DNA of 24,367 nt from CAJQGY01 sp964417685 (GTDB lineage Bacteria > Pseudomonadota > Gammaproteobacteria > Magnimaribacterales > D2472). The position numbers and the translations under genes were made by a program. The notes under the pieces are model-generated. The model was not told the origin of the DNA. It saw nothing but the letters and a program-made list of their open reading frames with translations, and did not search any database. The stretch covers positions 1 through 24,367 of the forward strand of contig CAYQIT010000012.1 of NCBI GenBank assembly GCA_964417685.1. The letters are read 5' to 3'. Numbering within the stretch: the stretch's first letter is position 1; every line of letters begins with the position of its first letter. This document shows positions 15,069 through 23,370 of the stretch, piece after piece.

Positions 15069-16157
15069 ATGTATTTTGGATTATCAGAAGATCAGGTATT
15101 TTTCCAAGAAAATGTTTCAAAATTTCTAGCAGATCATGCTTCCTTAGATGTAATTAAAAAAATTGCAGACGATGATAATAATGAAATGCAAACTGATATT
15201 GAAAGAGGGTTAGTTAATTTAGGATTAAATAGCTTAGTTGTTCCTGAAAATTATGGTGGATTAGGTCTCGACCTGTTGTTTGCAGCTGCTATAGCCCAAA
15301 GTCTTGGCGAGGGAGTAGCTCCAATTTCATATGTTGGATCATATATCATGGCTCCAATTGCAATTTCTGAAGGTGGGAGTGAAACACAAAAACAAAAATA
15401 CTTACCCAAAATTGCAGATAATTCTTTTAAATTTGGGATTGGTCTTTCTGAATATATTGGCTCAAGAGATGGATCATCTATACAAATTAAAGATAACAAA
15501 ATATCTGGGCGATCTCTTTTTGTGCTTGATGCAAAAAACTCATCACATCTAATTTTTTCAGACAGCCATGGAAAAATTGGTATTTGTAATAGCAAAGATA
15601 AAGGCTTAAAAATCATTAAGCTTGTTACAGTTGATAAAACGAGGAGTTTTTCTGAAATCCAGTTAGACAATGTAGATATAGAAATTCTAGAAAAAACAAA
15701 GTCTGATCAAGCCTCAATATTAAAATCAATAGATGCAGGAAGAATAATCTTAGCTGCTGACAGTATTGGAGCATCGCAAGCTCTGATAAATAAAGCTGTT
15801 GCATATTCTAAAGAAAGGAAGCAGTTTGGAAGAGTAATTGGGTCATTTCAGGCTGTTAAACATATGTGTGCAGAAATGACTTCTGAGCTTGAGCCATGCT
15901 ACGCTCTAACTTGGCATGCTGCTCATACACATAAAGACATAACTAATGAATCAAGAGTAATGGCTTGCCATGCAAAATCGCATGTATCTGAAGCTTCAAA
16001 ATTAATTGCAAAAATAGCAACTGAGGTTCATGGAGGTATGGGTTTTACAGATTTAATGGGAATTCACTATTGGTTCAAAAGAATAGGTGTTAATAGACAA
16101 TTATTAGGATCCCCTGAATTAATTAGAGAAGAATCTGCTAAAATTCAAGATCTTTAA
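15069..16157 (+). CDS. acyl-CoA dehydrogenase, small subunit of a putative heteromeric enzyme
   Basis: A 362-residue acyl-CoA dehydrogenase family protein, paralogous to the gene at 1306. FAD-contact motifs are kept (YSKERKQFGRVIGSFQAVKH and EVHGGMGFTDLMGIHYWFKR), but there is no catalytic glutamate: helix G reads IDAGRIILAADS and the end reads LLGSPELIREE. It is most simply the FAD-binding partner of the large subunit, whose stop lies 2 bases upstream. A GAGG within the end of that gene (15058-15061) acts as ribosome site. With residues 1-120 shorter and less conserved than the core, independent activity is unlikely but not excluded. Confidence 0.91.
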   Translation: MYFGLSEDQVFFQENVSKFLADHASLDVIKKIADDDNNEMQTDIERGLVNLGLNSLVVPENYGGLGLDLLFAAAIAQSLGEGVAPISYVGSYIMAPIAISEGGSETQKQKYLPKIADNSFKFGIGLSEYIGSRDGSSIQIKDNKISGRSLFVLDAKNSSHLIFSDSHGKIGICNSKDKGLKIIKLVTVDKTRSFSEIQLDNVDIEILEKTKSDQASILKSIDAGRIILAADSIGASQALINKAVAYSKERKQFGRVIGSFQAVKHMCAEMTSELEPCYALTWHAAHTHKDITNESRVMACHAKSHVSEASKLIAKIATEVHGGMGFTDLMGIHYWFKRIGVNRQLLGSPELIREESAKIQDL

Positions 16158-16173
16158 ACCAATCAAATCAAAA

Positions 16174-18213
16174 ATGTTGTGTAAGAATAGCTATATAAAA
16201 ATAATCTCTTTATTTTTAATAGCTAATGTAGTTTATTCTGATTATGCAAACATAGACTTATCAGATGATAAAGAGCTTCTAACTAAAGAAATAATTCTTA
16301 AATTCCAAAAAGAGCATTATGTTAAAAATATTACGCGCTCAACATCAAATAAAGAATTCATAATTAGCTTATTGGATAGACTGGATGATACAAAAAGTTA
16401 TTTTCTTAAACATGAGGTTGAAGATTTTATTGCAAGCGCCTCTGAGGCAGAATCAACATACGATTTTAAGCTAGCATTTAAAATAACAAATCTTTTTTAT
16501 GAAAGACTTATAAATTACTCAAATTTCCAAATCAATTTAATCGAAAACAATAATTTTGATCTATTGAAAGCAGAAAAGTTAGATATTTTTGAAGATGATA
16601 ATAAATGGCTTGCTGATATAGAGGAATTAAAACTGCTATGGAAAAAACAAACTAAAAACGATTACCTGTCGCTAGTGATTTCTGATTCTCCTCCAGATAA
16701 ACCAGAAGATAATTTAGTAAAAAGATATAAGAATAGGATCAAAAGAGTTTTGCAACAAAAAGAGGAAGATATATATTCATTAGTAACAAATGTCCTTACA
16801 AAAGAATTTGATCCTCACTCATCTTATCTATCACCAAAATCCTCTGAAGATTTTGATATGGATATGAGCTTAAAATTAGAAGGCATAGGTGCCCTTTTAG
16901 GCTCTGAGGATGATTACACTAAAATTGTTAGTCTTGTACCTGGAGGCCCGGCTGAAAAATCAGGATTGATTAAGCCAGAGGATAAAGTTATTGGCATTAG
17001 GCAAGGTGAAGAAGAAATTGTTCAAGATGTTGTTGGCTGGAGAATCGATGATGTAGTCGATCTAATAAGGGGTAAATCAGGAACAAAGGTTGAGATAGAG
17101 TTTTTATCAAGCGACTCCCTAAATGAAAATATAAAAAAGAAAGTTCTCTTAACTAGAGAAGAAGTTAAGTTAGAAGATAGAGCAGTTAAATCAGAAGTCT
17201 TAAATTTTGATAATAATATTCAAATTGGAGTGATCGATTTGCCTTCCTTCTATATGGATTTTAATGCATACATGAAAAGAGATCCTGAATATAAAAGCAG
17301 CAGCAGAGATATTAAAAATATTCTTTTAGAATTTAATAAAAAGAATGTTGATGCGGTTATTTTAGACTTGAGAAGTAATGGTGGTGGCGCTCTTGATGAA
17401 GCAAATAAAATAATAAGTTTATTTATTGAAAGAGGACCAACTGTTCAAGTAAAACTTAAGTCTGGATATGTTAGGCCATGGGGTAGTCAAAAAAATAATC
17501 AAGTATGGCAAAAACCTCTAATTGTTCTTGTAAATAGATATTCTGCTTCTGCTTCGGAGATAGTTGCTGCAGCAATTCAGGATTACAAAAGAGGAATTGT
17601 TGTCGGGCAAAGAACATTTGGTAAAGGCACAGTTCAGAGTCTTCAAGATCTTTCTGAGGGAGCTATTAAAGTAACAGAATCCAAGTACTATAGAATAAAT
17701 GGTAAAAGTGTCCAGAATAAAGGAGTAACGCCTGATATTGAAATTCCCGCTACATGGGATATTGAATCAATTGGCGAGAGCTCATATCCAACTGCTTTAG
17801 AGTGGGATACTATCAGACCATATAGACATCAACAATTTGCTTTTAATGAAGAAAATCTAGATATTTTACAAGATAGTTTTGTCCAAAGACTAGATAATGA
17901 TCCAAATCTAAAGTATCTAAAATCTATTAGAAACAGATATGATCTTAATAAGAATAAAAAATTTCTTAGCCTAAATATCGAGGAAAGAAAAAATCAAAAG
18001 CGTCTTAATAGAGAATGGATGTTGCAGGCAGAAAATTTAAGAAGATCCTCTCTTGGCTTAGAGGAATTTGCTAGCTATAAGGATTTTCAAGGGAATAACG
18101 AAGAGTCTGATCAAGATAAAATTAATCTTGAGAAAGATTTAATGCTTCAAGAAACTATAAACATAGCTAAAGATTTTATTAAATTAGATATTAATTTAGT
18201 TGCAGTTAAGTAA
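16174..18213 (+). CDS. prc: carboxy-terminal (tail-specific) processing protease Prc
   Basis: A 679-residue periplasmic protease that degrades or trims proteins from exposed C-termini; in E. coli it acts on FtsI and lytic hydrolases. A signal peptide covers about 1-22 (hydrophobic IKIISLFLIANVVYS). A helical N-terminal region is followed by a PDZ domain at about 235-325 (GIGALLGSEDDYTKIVSLVPGGPA written in part). The S41 domain has DLRSNGGGALDEA, then the Ser-Lys dyad: Ser459 in YSASASEI and Lys484 in TFGKGTVQ, with Asp470 between. These align with E. coli Ser452, Asp463 and Lys477. The C-terminal extension of about 150 residues is typical. It follows the dehydrogenase by 16 bases, with no visible ribosome site or terminator, so read-through from the catabolic operon is possible though functionally unrelated. 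Confidence 0.94.
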   Translation: MLCKNSYIKIISLFLIANVVYSDYANIDLSDDKELLTKEIILKFQKEHYVKNITRSTSNKEFIISLLDRLDDTKSYFLKHEVEDFIASASEAESTYDFKLAFKITNLFYERLINYSNFQINLIENNNFDLLKAEKLDIFEDDNKWLADIEELKLLWKKQTKNDYLSLVISDSPPDKPEDNLVKRYKNRIKRVLQQKEEDIYSLVTNVLTKEFDPHSSYLSPKSSEDFDMDMSLKLEGIGALLGSEDDYTKIVSLVPGGPAEKSGLIKPEDKVIGIRQGEEEIVQDVVGWRIDDVVDLIRGKSGTKVEIEFLSSDSLNENIKKKVLLTREEVKLEDRAVKSEVLNFDNNIQIGVIDLPSFYMDFNAYMKRDPEYKSSSRDIKNILLEFNKKNVDAVILDLRSNGGGALDEANKIISLFIERGPTVQVKLKSGYVRPWGSQKNNQVWQKPLIVLVNRYSASASEIVAAAIQDYKRGIVVGQRTFGKGTVQSLQDLSEGAIKVTESKYYRINGKSVQNKGVTPDIEIPATWDIESIGESSYPTALEWDTIRPYRHQQFAFNEENLDILQDSFVQRLDNDPNLKYLKSIRNRYDLNKNKKFLSLNIEERKNQKRLNREWMLQAENLRRSSLGLEEFASYKDFQGNNEESDQDKINLEKDLMLQETINIAKDFIKLDINLVAVK

Positions 18214-18222
18214 AATAAAATT

Positions 18223-19035
18223 ATGAAAATAATTTCTTTTAATATTAATAGTATTAGGGCAAGACCACATCAATTAATCCATCTAAGAGATACCTTAGAT
18301 CCTGATGTTATAGGCCTTCAAGAAACTAAAGTCAATGATCCAGATTTTCCAATAGAGGTTATAGAAGAAATTGGCTATCACGCAGAGTATTGGGGGCAAA
18401 AAGGTCATTACGGCGTTGCAATCTTAAGTAAAATTAAACCAATTTCAGTCACTAAAGGTTTTGTAAATGATACTGAGGATGATCAAAAAAGATTTATAGA
18501 GTGCTCTTTTGAGGAAAATGGAGAAGAAATATCAATTATGAATGGATATTTCCCGCAAGGTGAAAATATTAATCATGAGACCAAATTTCCAAAAAAAAGA
18601 AAATATTATAAAGATTTAAAAGATCATATTATTGAAGCCCAAAAAATTAAAAAAAATATTATTGTCATGGGTGATTTTAATGTTTCTCCAGAAGATATTG
18701 ATATTGGTATTGGCGAGCAGAACATGAAAAGATGGCTAAGAGATGGAAAAACCTCTTTTCAACCTGAAGAAAGAGATATGTGGAATAGTATTAAAGACCT
18801 TGGTTTTGTAGACTCATGGAGATTCCAAAACCCAAATGAAGATTCTATATATTCATGGTTCGACTACAGATCTAGAATGTTTGATGATGATCCTAAAAGA
18901 GGTCTTAGAATAGATCATATTATGATCACTAAAAATCTTGTTGATAAAATGTCTTCAACAGGAATTGATTATGAAGCTAGAGCAATGGAAAAACCCTCTG
19001 ATCATTGCCCAATCTGGATTGAATTAAAGCTTTAA
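18223..19035 (+). CDS. xthA: exodeoxyribonuclease III (AP endonuclease)
   Basis: A 270-residue DNA repair enzyme that cleaves at abasic sites and trims 3' ends, in the cytoplasm. It aligns with E. coli XthA throughout, with NINSIRARPHQL and GLQETKV at the start. Active-site residues are Glu34, Asp151 and Asn153 (MGDFNVSP), Asp231 and His261 (EKPSDH). E. coli numbering differs by two in the last two because of a small insertion. It starts 9 bases after prc. Length equals the family norm (268). Confidence 0.96.
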   Translation: MKIISFNINSIRARPHQLIHLRDTLDPDVIGLQETKVNDPDFPIEVIEEIGYHAEYWGQKGHYGVAILSKIKPISVTKGFVNDTEDDQKRFIECSFEENGEEISIMNGYFPQGENINHETKFPKKRKYYKDLKDHIIEAQKIKKNIIVMGDFNVSPEDIDIGIGEQNMKRWLRDGKTSFQPEERDMWNSIKDLGFVDSWRFQNPNEDSIYSWFDYRSRMFDDDPKRGLRIDHIMITKNLVDKMSSTGIDYEARAMEKPSDHCPIWIELKL

Positions 19036-19051
19036 ACATAAGTTTAGATTA

Positions 19052-19486
19052 TTGAAAAATCTCATTATAAGAACTCCAAAATCAAAAAAAGAATTTGAAG
19101 CTTACAGTCATTTTCGTTGGGAGAACCTTAGAAAGCCCTTAAAAATGCCAATAGAATCTATGTTTGATGACTTGGAAAAATCAAGCATTCATCTAATAGC
19201 CGTAATTACTGAAAGAATAGTTGCAGCTGGAAGAGTTCATTTCAATTCTTCTAATCAAGCTCAAATTAGATTCATGTGTGTTGATAAAGATTTTAGAAGA
19301 GAGGGGCTAGGATCGAAAATACTATCAGAACTTGAAAAACATGCTCTAAAAGGAGGTTGTTCTGAAGTAATGCTAAATGCACGAGACATAGCTATGAATT
19401 TTTACCTTTCAAGTGGGTATAAAAAAATAAGGACATATAACTCTGAGACAGGGTTGCCACATACGCAAATGAAAAAAATTTTTTAA
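19052..19486 (+). CDS. GNAT-family N-acetyltransferase
   Basis: A 144-residue acetyl-CoA-dependent acetyltransferase of unknown acceptor. The acetyl-CoA loop is seen in FMCVDKDFRREGLGSKIL (the R-x-x-G-x-G/A pattern), followed by LNARDIAMNFYLSSGYKKI, the usual C-terminal strand and helix. The likely start is a TTG at 19052: the first in-frame ATG (near 19147) would remove the N-terminal helix, HFRWENLRKPL, that is typical of this group. No ribosome site is evident. The last bases overlap the convergent tadA stop by four. Confidence 0.82.
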   Translation: MKNLIIRTPKSKKEFEAYSHFRWENLRKPLKMPIESMFDDLEKSSIHLIAVITERIVAAGRVHFNSSNQAQIRFMCVDKDFRREGLGSKILSELEKHALKGGCSEVMLNARDIAMNFYLSSGYKKIRTYNSETGLPHTQMKKIF

Positions 19487-19944
19487 TTTTTTCTGCGATC
19501 TTTAAAAAAATTCTTGAGCAGTTCTGAAGATTCTTTTTCTAAAAGACCATGCTCAAAGCTCACATGATGATTTAAATTAACTCTATTATAGAAATTATCA
19601 ACTGAAACAAGGCTGCCAGTTTTAGGTTCTTTTGCAGCAAAAACCAAATGATCAATTCTTGCATCAACTATTGCTTTTGCACACATATGACAAGGTTCTA
19701 ATGTTAAATACATTTTGAGGCCATTTAACCTATAGTTCCCAAGTTTGTTTGAGGCATCTCTAATTGCAATTATTTCAGCATGCGCAGAGACATCATTGGA
19801 TTGAATGACTTTATTGTATCCCTTACCAACAATTTTATTGCCATCTACTAAAACAGCACCTACTGGAACCTCATTTTCAGATGAAGCGCGATGCGCTAAA
19901 TCTATAGCATTCTGCATGAATGTCCTATCATCATCTGAAAACAT
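19483..19944 (-). CDS. tadA: tRNA-specific adenosine deaminase TadA
   Basis: A 153-residue zinc deaminase that converts the wobble adenosine of arginine tRNA (ACG) to inosine. Zinc and proton-shuttle residues are in order: His55 and Glu57 in SAHAEIIA, Cys85 and Cys88 in LEPCHMCAKA. NEVPVGAVLV and the FEHGLLEKES end are typical. The segment after the metal site reads KTGSLVS where many TadA proteins have KxGAAGS, a small difference. It is preceded by the CIA30-domain gene 6 bases upstream on the same strand. Confidence 0.94.
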   Translation of the reverse strand: MFSDDDRTFMQNAIDLAHRASSENEVPVGAVLVDGNKIVGKGYNKVIQSNDVSAHAEIIAIRDASNKLGNYRLNGLKMYLTLEPCHMCAKAIVDARIDHLVFAAKEPKTGSLVSVDNFYNRVNLNHHVSFEHGLLEKESSELLKNFFKDRRKN

Positions 19945-19950
19945 TATTCT

Positions 19951-20481
19951 TTAGAATAGTTCTACATTTGCAATATCAACCTCAGCATAGAAATCTTTTC
20001 CATAAGCTGCAATTGCTATTGTTCTTACCTTATTCTTATTTAATTTCTTTGGCATATAAAATGCTGTTTTTGTAAACTCATCAAAAGGTATTTTTATCTC
20101 ACTCCACTCAGCTTTTGCTTCAAATTCATATGAATATCTATCCCAAGGAAATCTTGCAGCTGGTGTTCTAATCCAAATTAAATATTTTTCTCCATTGCCT
20201 CTGACTTTGAGATTGATGCCGTTATATCGTCCAAGATCATCATTGATTATCATGAGAGCTTGTATAAAACCTCCATTGTTAGCTGTTCTAACATCTCCAG
20301 ACAGTCTATAAAAACTAATATCACTATCATTAAGCTCATCAAGAAATACATCAGAGACCCCTCCCATGACTCGGTCTGAGTTTATTCTCCAGTCTGCACG
20401 AATATCATCTACATTATCAATAATCATTGAGGACCCAGTTAACGATAAAAAAAATAAAGTTGCAATTGTTAACTTATTCAT
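19951..20481 (-). CDS. exported CIA30-domain protein
   Basis: A 176-residue protein with a CIA30 (complex I intermediate-associated protein 30) beta-sandwich domain. The diagnostic DRVMGGVSD is near the start, with NNGGFIQALM and GLNLKVRGNG-like GINLKVRGNGEKY following, and an IAIAAYGKDFYAEVDI ending. Bacterial members have no proven role; some act on carbohydrates or complex assembly. The frame is open to 20532, but the ATG at 20481 is preferred: it gives a clean signal peptide (MNKLTIATLFFLSLTGSS) and avoids a 44-base overlap with the oxidoreductase gene. Export to the periplasm is inferred from that signal. It is the second of three minus-strand genes. Confidence 0.78.
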   Translation of the reverse strand: MNKLTIATLFFLSLTGSSMIIDNVDDIRADWRINSDRVMGGVSDVFLDELNDSDISFYRLSGDVRTANNGGFIQALMIINDDLGRYNGINLKVRGNGEKYLIWIRTPAARFPWDRYSYEFEAKAEWSEIKIPFDEFTKTAFYMPKKLNKNKVRTIAIAAYGKDFYAEVDIANVELF

Positions 20482-20488
20482 AAATTTA

Positions 20489-21781
20489 TTATACATCCAG
20501 GCTTTTGAGAACTCTCTTTTCATCTTTGCCATTTAATCTGTAGGCCTTTAATATCCCCAATTTCATTGAAGGATCATTTCCATCTCCCATTCTTTTAATC
20601 TGCATATAAAACCAAGCCATTTGTGAAAATGCATTTAAAGCTTGAATAAGGAGAAACCTGCTTGATGTTGAGAGAAATCCTCTACCAATTTGAAGTGTTT
20701 TTTCGTAAGAAGGAAGTTCGGTAATGTTCTCTTTGATTAAGTTTCCTGCTGAATTTGGGTCACCACATAATGGTCTAGCAATGCCTATAATATCGCAAAC
20801 TCCACTTTTAAGAGCATTGTTCATACCTTCCAATGTTCTAAATCCTCCAGTTACCATTAAGGGCATGCTTACATTTTTTCTAATCTTTTCTGCATAATCT
20901 AAAAAGAATGCCTCACGTGCAATAGTGCTTTTCTTTCTCTTAATACTTCTTTCTGGATTAATGCTGACATCATCCAATCCAATTAATCTTGGTTGCTCAT
21001 AAGTACCACCAGAAATTTCAAGCAAATGTACGCCCTCTCTTTCTAATATTTTTGCAACATTGATTGAATCTTCTGGAGTAAAACCACCTTTTTGAAAGTC
21101 TGTAGAGTTTAATTTAACTGAAATTGGAAATTGATCACCGAGCTCAACTTTACATCTTCTAATTATTGTTACTAGAAGTTTTGATCTTGATTCTACTGAA
21201 CCACCCCATTCATCCTCTCGAAGGTTTATATCAGGAGATAAAAATTGAGATAATAAATAACCATGAGCTGAATGGAGTTGAATGCCAGTAAATCCTACTT
21301 CTTTTGCAACTTTTGCTACGAATACAAATCTTTCGATTACATCCTCAATGTCTTCTACAGTCATTGCCTTAGGAATGCCGTATGCTTTACCAGGAATTTT
21401 CAATTGAACTGAAGATGGAGCAAATGGTTCCTTGGAAATAGATGCGGGTGTTTGTCTTCCCGCGTGACTTATCTGCATCCAAAACTCTGTGCCATCTGAT
21501 TTACCAGCTTTTGCCCAACTTATTAGTTCATCTAATTGGTCCTTATATGTTTCTTTTTCAATAACTACATTTCCTGGACCTTCCATGAATCTTCTATCGA
21601 CTTGAACATTGCCTGTTATTGATAGCCCAATTCCACCCTTAGCCCATTTATCATATAAATTTATATGCCTTTGATTGCAAAAGCTTTTACTGTTAGCAAT
21701 ACCTTCAGTCATGGCAGCCTTACAAAGCCTATTCTTGAAAGTTGTTCCTGTCTCTAGCTCGAAAATATCTTTAATATGCAT
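20489..21781 (-). CDS. NADH:flavin oxidoreductase, old yellow enzyme family
   Basis: A 430-residue FMN-dependent ene-reductase-type TIM barrel. LFKNR-like TFKNRLCKAAMTEG opens the barrel, WMQISHAGRQ (101-110) is the family's FMN and substrate strand, and QLHSAHGYLLSQFLSP (168-183) holds the His170/His173 substrate-binding pair and Tyr175. MVTGGFRT and IIGIARPLCGDP are the phosphate-binding end. No iron-sulfur domain follows, so this is the single-domain form rather than 2,4-dienoyl-CoA reductase FadH. A hydrophobic C-terminal extension (about 375-430) is common in this subgroup. It heads a minus-strand unit with the CIA30 gene and tadA. Reduction of an alpha,beta-unsaturated carbonyl is likely; the substrate is unknown. 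Confidence 0.87.
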   Translation of the reverse strand: MHIKDIFELETGTTFKNRLCKAAMTEGIANSKSFCNQRHINLYDKWAKGGIGLSITGNVQVDRRFMEGPGNVVIEKETYKDQLDELISWAKAGKSDGTEFWMQISHAGRQTPASISKEPFAPSSVQLKIPGKAYGIPKAMTVEDIEDVIERFVFVAKVAKEVGFTGIQLHSAHGYLLSQFLSPDINLREDEWGGSVESRSKLLVTIIRRCKVELGDQFPISVKLNSTDFQKGGFTPEDSINVAKILEREGVHLLEISGGTYEQPRLIGLDDVSINPERSIKRKKSTIAREAFFLDYAEKIRKNVSMPLMVTGGFRTLEGMNNALKSGVCDIIGIARPLCGDPNSAGNLIKENITELPSYEKTLQIGRGFLSTSSRFLLIQALNAFSQMAWFYMQIKRMGDGNDPSMKLGILKAYRLNGKDEKRVLKSLDV

Positions 21782-21849
21782 ACTATGTCTCTCGTTAGTA
21801 CTTTTTATGTTTGTTCTTACGTATTAAGATATCACTTTAATATAAATTA

Positions 21850-21864
21850 TGATGCAGAGCATCA
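21850..21864. promoter_or_regulatory. 15-bp palindrome upstream of the methyltransferase gene
   Basis: TGATGC and GCATCA form perfect 6-base arms around AGA, ending 13 bases before the ATG at 21878. It could be an operator or a leader hairpin near the ribosome site. The 96-bp divergent region 21782-21877 shows no other clear element; promoter boxes here are too weak to call. Confidence 0.3.
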
Positions 21865-21877
21865 AAATTAATCTATC

Positions 21878-22963
21878 ATGTCTAAAAACAGGTTTTACGA
21901 TTCAAGACTTAGCTATCTTTCTTTTGTTCAAAATACTAATGAGAAAAAAATAATCTCAAAAAAGATTTATCCATATATTGAAAAGCTTCCTAAGAAGAAG
22001 GTAACTCGATTTTTGGATGCGGGAATTGGTGATGGAACTATCACTTCGAATATAATTAAAAGATTCCATGATGTTCACCCAAACTCACTTCTATTAATTA
22101 CTGGAAAAGAGATAAGCTTTGAAGATGTATTTAATTCATTAATTAAATTCCCAGATAGATTTGTAGAGCATCCAAAATTGGCTATAACTTTAACAAATAT
22201 GAAGTTTGCAGAATTAGGCTTGCTGTCTCCCACAAATGAAAATTTACCAATAATTAAGAAAAATATAGTGCTAAAGGGAAAAAATGCTTATGAGTTTGAA
22301 CAACAATTAGAGAAACTTGATAGCTTTATTAATAAAAACTGGGGATTTGATATTGATGACAATGGAAGAACGGCATATGTAAGGCCTTGTTTAATTAATA
22401 TTTACAGAGAAGATTGCAAAGAATTAATAGAAAAAAACATTCCAAAAACTCATAAGAAAAATGAATATGATTTTATTCTTGCCTCTCAGGCCTACAGATC
22501 TAGGTCTTTAACTAAATCAAAAATTGCTAATGTCATAAAACCATTGGCATGTGCTCTAAAAAAGAATGGAACATTGATAATTACTCATTCTGCTGGAAAT
22601 GATTCGGTTACTTCTATACTAAATAATCGATTTGTAAAAGCTGATTTATTTCCAGATGATGGTCGTTCAATTTTAAAATTTATAAATCAGAATAAGTCTT
22701 TGAATGGAAACACCTACCAATTCTCTAAACCTAAAAATTATTCATATAGTTTTAGAAAAATTCCAAGCGAAATTGTAAATCAAATGTCTAGCTCAAGCCT
22801 GGATTCTAAAATATCTAATTTATTTTATATAGGTCAGTTATCTAATGATGAAAAAAATTTGATTCTTGATGACCAGAAAAAAATTAATAAATTAAAGAAA
22901 TTAATCCTCAATCAAGATAGGATAATATTTAATAACGAAATTTTTTCTATTAAAAAGTTATGA
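21878..22963 (+). CDS. putative class I SAM-dependent methyltransferase
   Basis: A 361-residue protein not assigned to a named family. A Rossmann motif I is visible at residues 45-54 (FLDAGIGDGT), the S-adenosylmethionine loop. A later strand pair, YDFILASQAYRS and KKNGTLIITHSAG, resembles motifs IV and V-VI. Between them is a long insertion (about 70-190) with no recognised domain. The C-terminal 100 residues are rich in Lys, Asn and Ser. It is followed by a CysC-like kinase gene through an ATGA overlap, and by a nucleotidylyltransferase gene. The three probably form one unit modifying a small molecule or surface group. Methyl transfer is likely from the fold; the acceptor is unknown. Confidence 0.65.
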   Translation: MSKNRFYDSRLSYLSFVQNTNEKKIISKKIYPYIEKLPKKKVTRFLDAGIGDGTITSNIIKRFHDVHPNSLLLITGKEISFEDVFNSLIKFPDRFVEHPKLAITLTNMKFAELGLLSPTNENLPIIKKNIVLKGKNAYEFEQQLEKLDSFINKNWGFDIDDNGRTAYVRPCLINIYREDCKELIEKNIPKTHKKNEYDFILASQAYRSRSLTKSKIANVIKPLACALKKNGTLIITHSAGNDSVTSILNNRFVKADLFPDDGRSILKFINQNKSLNGNTYQFSKPKNYSYSFRKIPSEIVNQMSSSSLDSKISNLFYIGQLSNDEKNLILDDQKKINKLKKLILNQDRIIFNNEIFSIKKL

Positions 22964-23370
22964 AAATATTAATTATGGGTCTTCCTGGAAGCGGCAAGAC
23001 CTATCTTGCAGCAAGACTTCAGCCTCTTCTAAAAGCAGCTTGGTATAATGCGGACAACGCCCGTGAAATGGCAAATGACTGGGACTTTTCTGATGAAGGA
23101 AGATTAAGACAGAGCTTAAGAATGAGATCTTTTGCTGACTTCGAAAAATCTCATGGAAGAATGGTTATTTGTGATTTTGTATGTCCTACAAAAAATACAA
23201 GGCAAAACTTTAGTGCTGATATAGTTATATGGATGGATACAATTACCGAAGGTAGGTTTGACGATACAAATAAGATATTTGAAGAACCTGAAAATGTTGA
23301 ATTTCATATTACCGAAAGAAATGACACCAATCATAAAAAAATTGCAGAGGCTATTTTAAAAAGTGTTTGA
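22960..23370 (+). CDS. shortened adenylylsulfate kinase (CysC)-like P-loop kinase
   Basis: A 136-residue P-loop kinase with the Walker A motif GLPGSGKT (residues 7-14). WYNADNAREMANDWDFSDEGR follows the CysC pattern of the APS-binding DNxR and GFS-x-x-x-R, and VICDFVCPTKNTRQNF corresponds to the CysC strand with the S/C-P-x-x-x-x-R signature. APS kinases are usually about 200 residues. Here the lid region containing the D-x-KGLYKKA element is missing, and the C-terminus is short. No ATP sulfurylase gene is in the window. The true acceptor may therefore be another nucleotide-linked or small metabolite. It overlaps its upstream neighbour by 4 bases and its downstream neighbour by 8. Confidence 0.75.
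   Translation: MKILIMGLPGSGKTYLAARLQPLLKAAWYNADNAREMANDWDFSDEGRLRQSLRMRSFADFEKSHGRMVICDFVCPTKNTRQNFSADIVIWMDTITEGRFDDTNKIFEEPENVEFHITERNDTNHKKIAEAILKSV

Noticed and set aside
96..16157. Steroid side-chain degradation as the pathway for the paired dehydrogenases
   Set aside because: Heteromeric dehydrogenases are known from cholesterol catabolism, but no steroid ring, thiolase or aldol-lyase genes are present, while the carboxylase and AtuA-like genes point to methyl-branched isoprenoid acids.
20482..20532. Upstream start of the CIA30-domain protein at 20532
   Set aside because: It overlaps the oxidoreductase coding end by 44 bases and places charged residues ahead of an otherwise normal signal peptide.
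21850..21864. The palindrome as an intrinsic terminator
   Set aside because: The stem is only six base pairs, no T-run follows, and it lies upstream of both divergent genes rather than after one.
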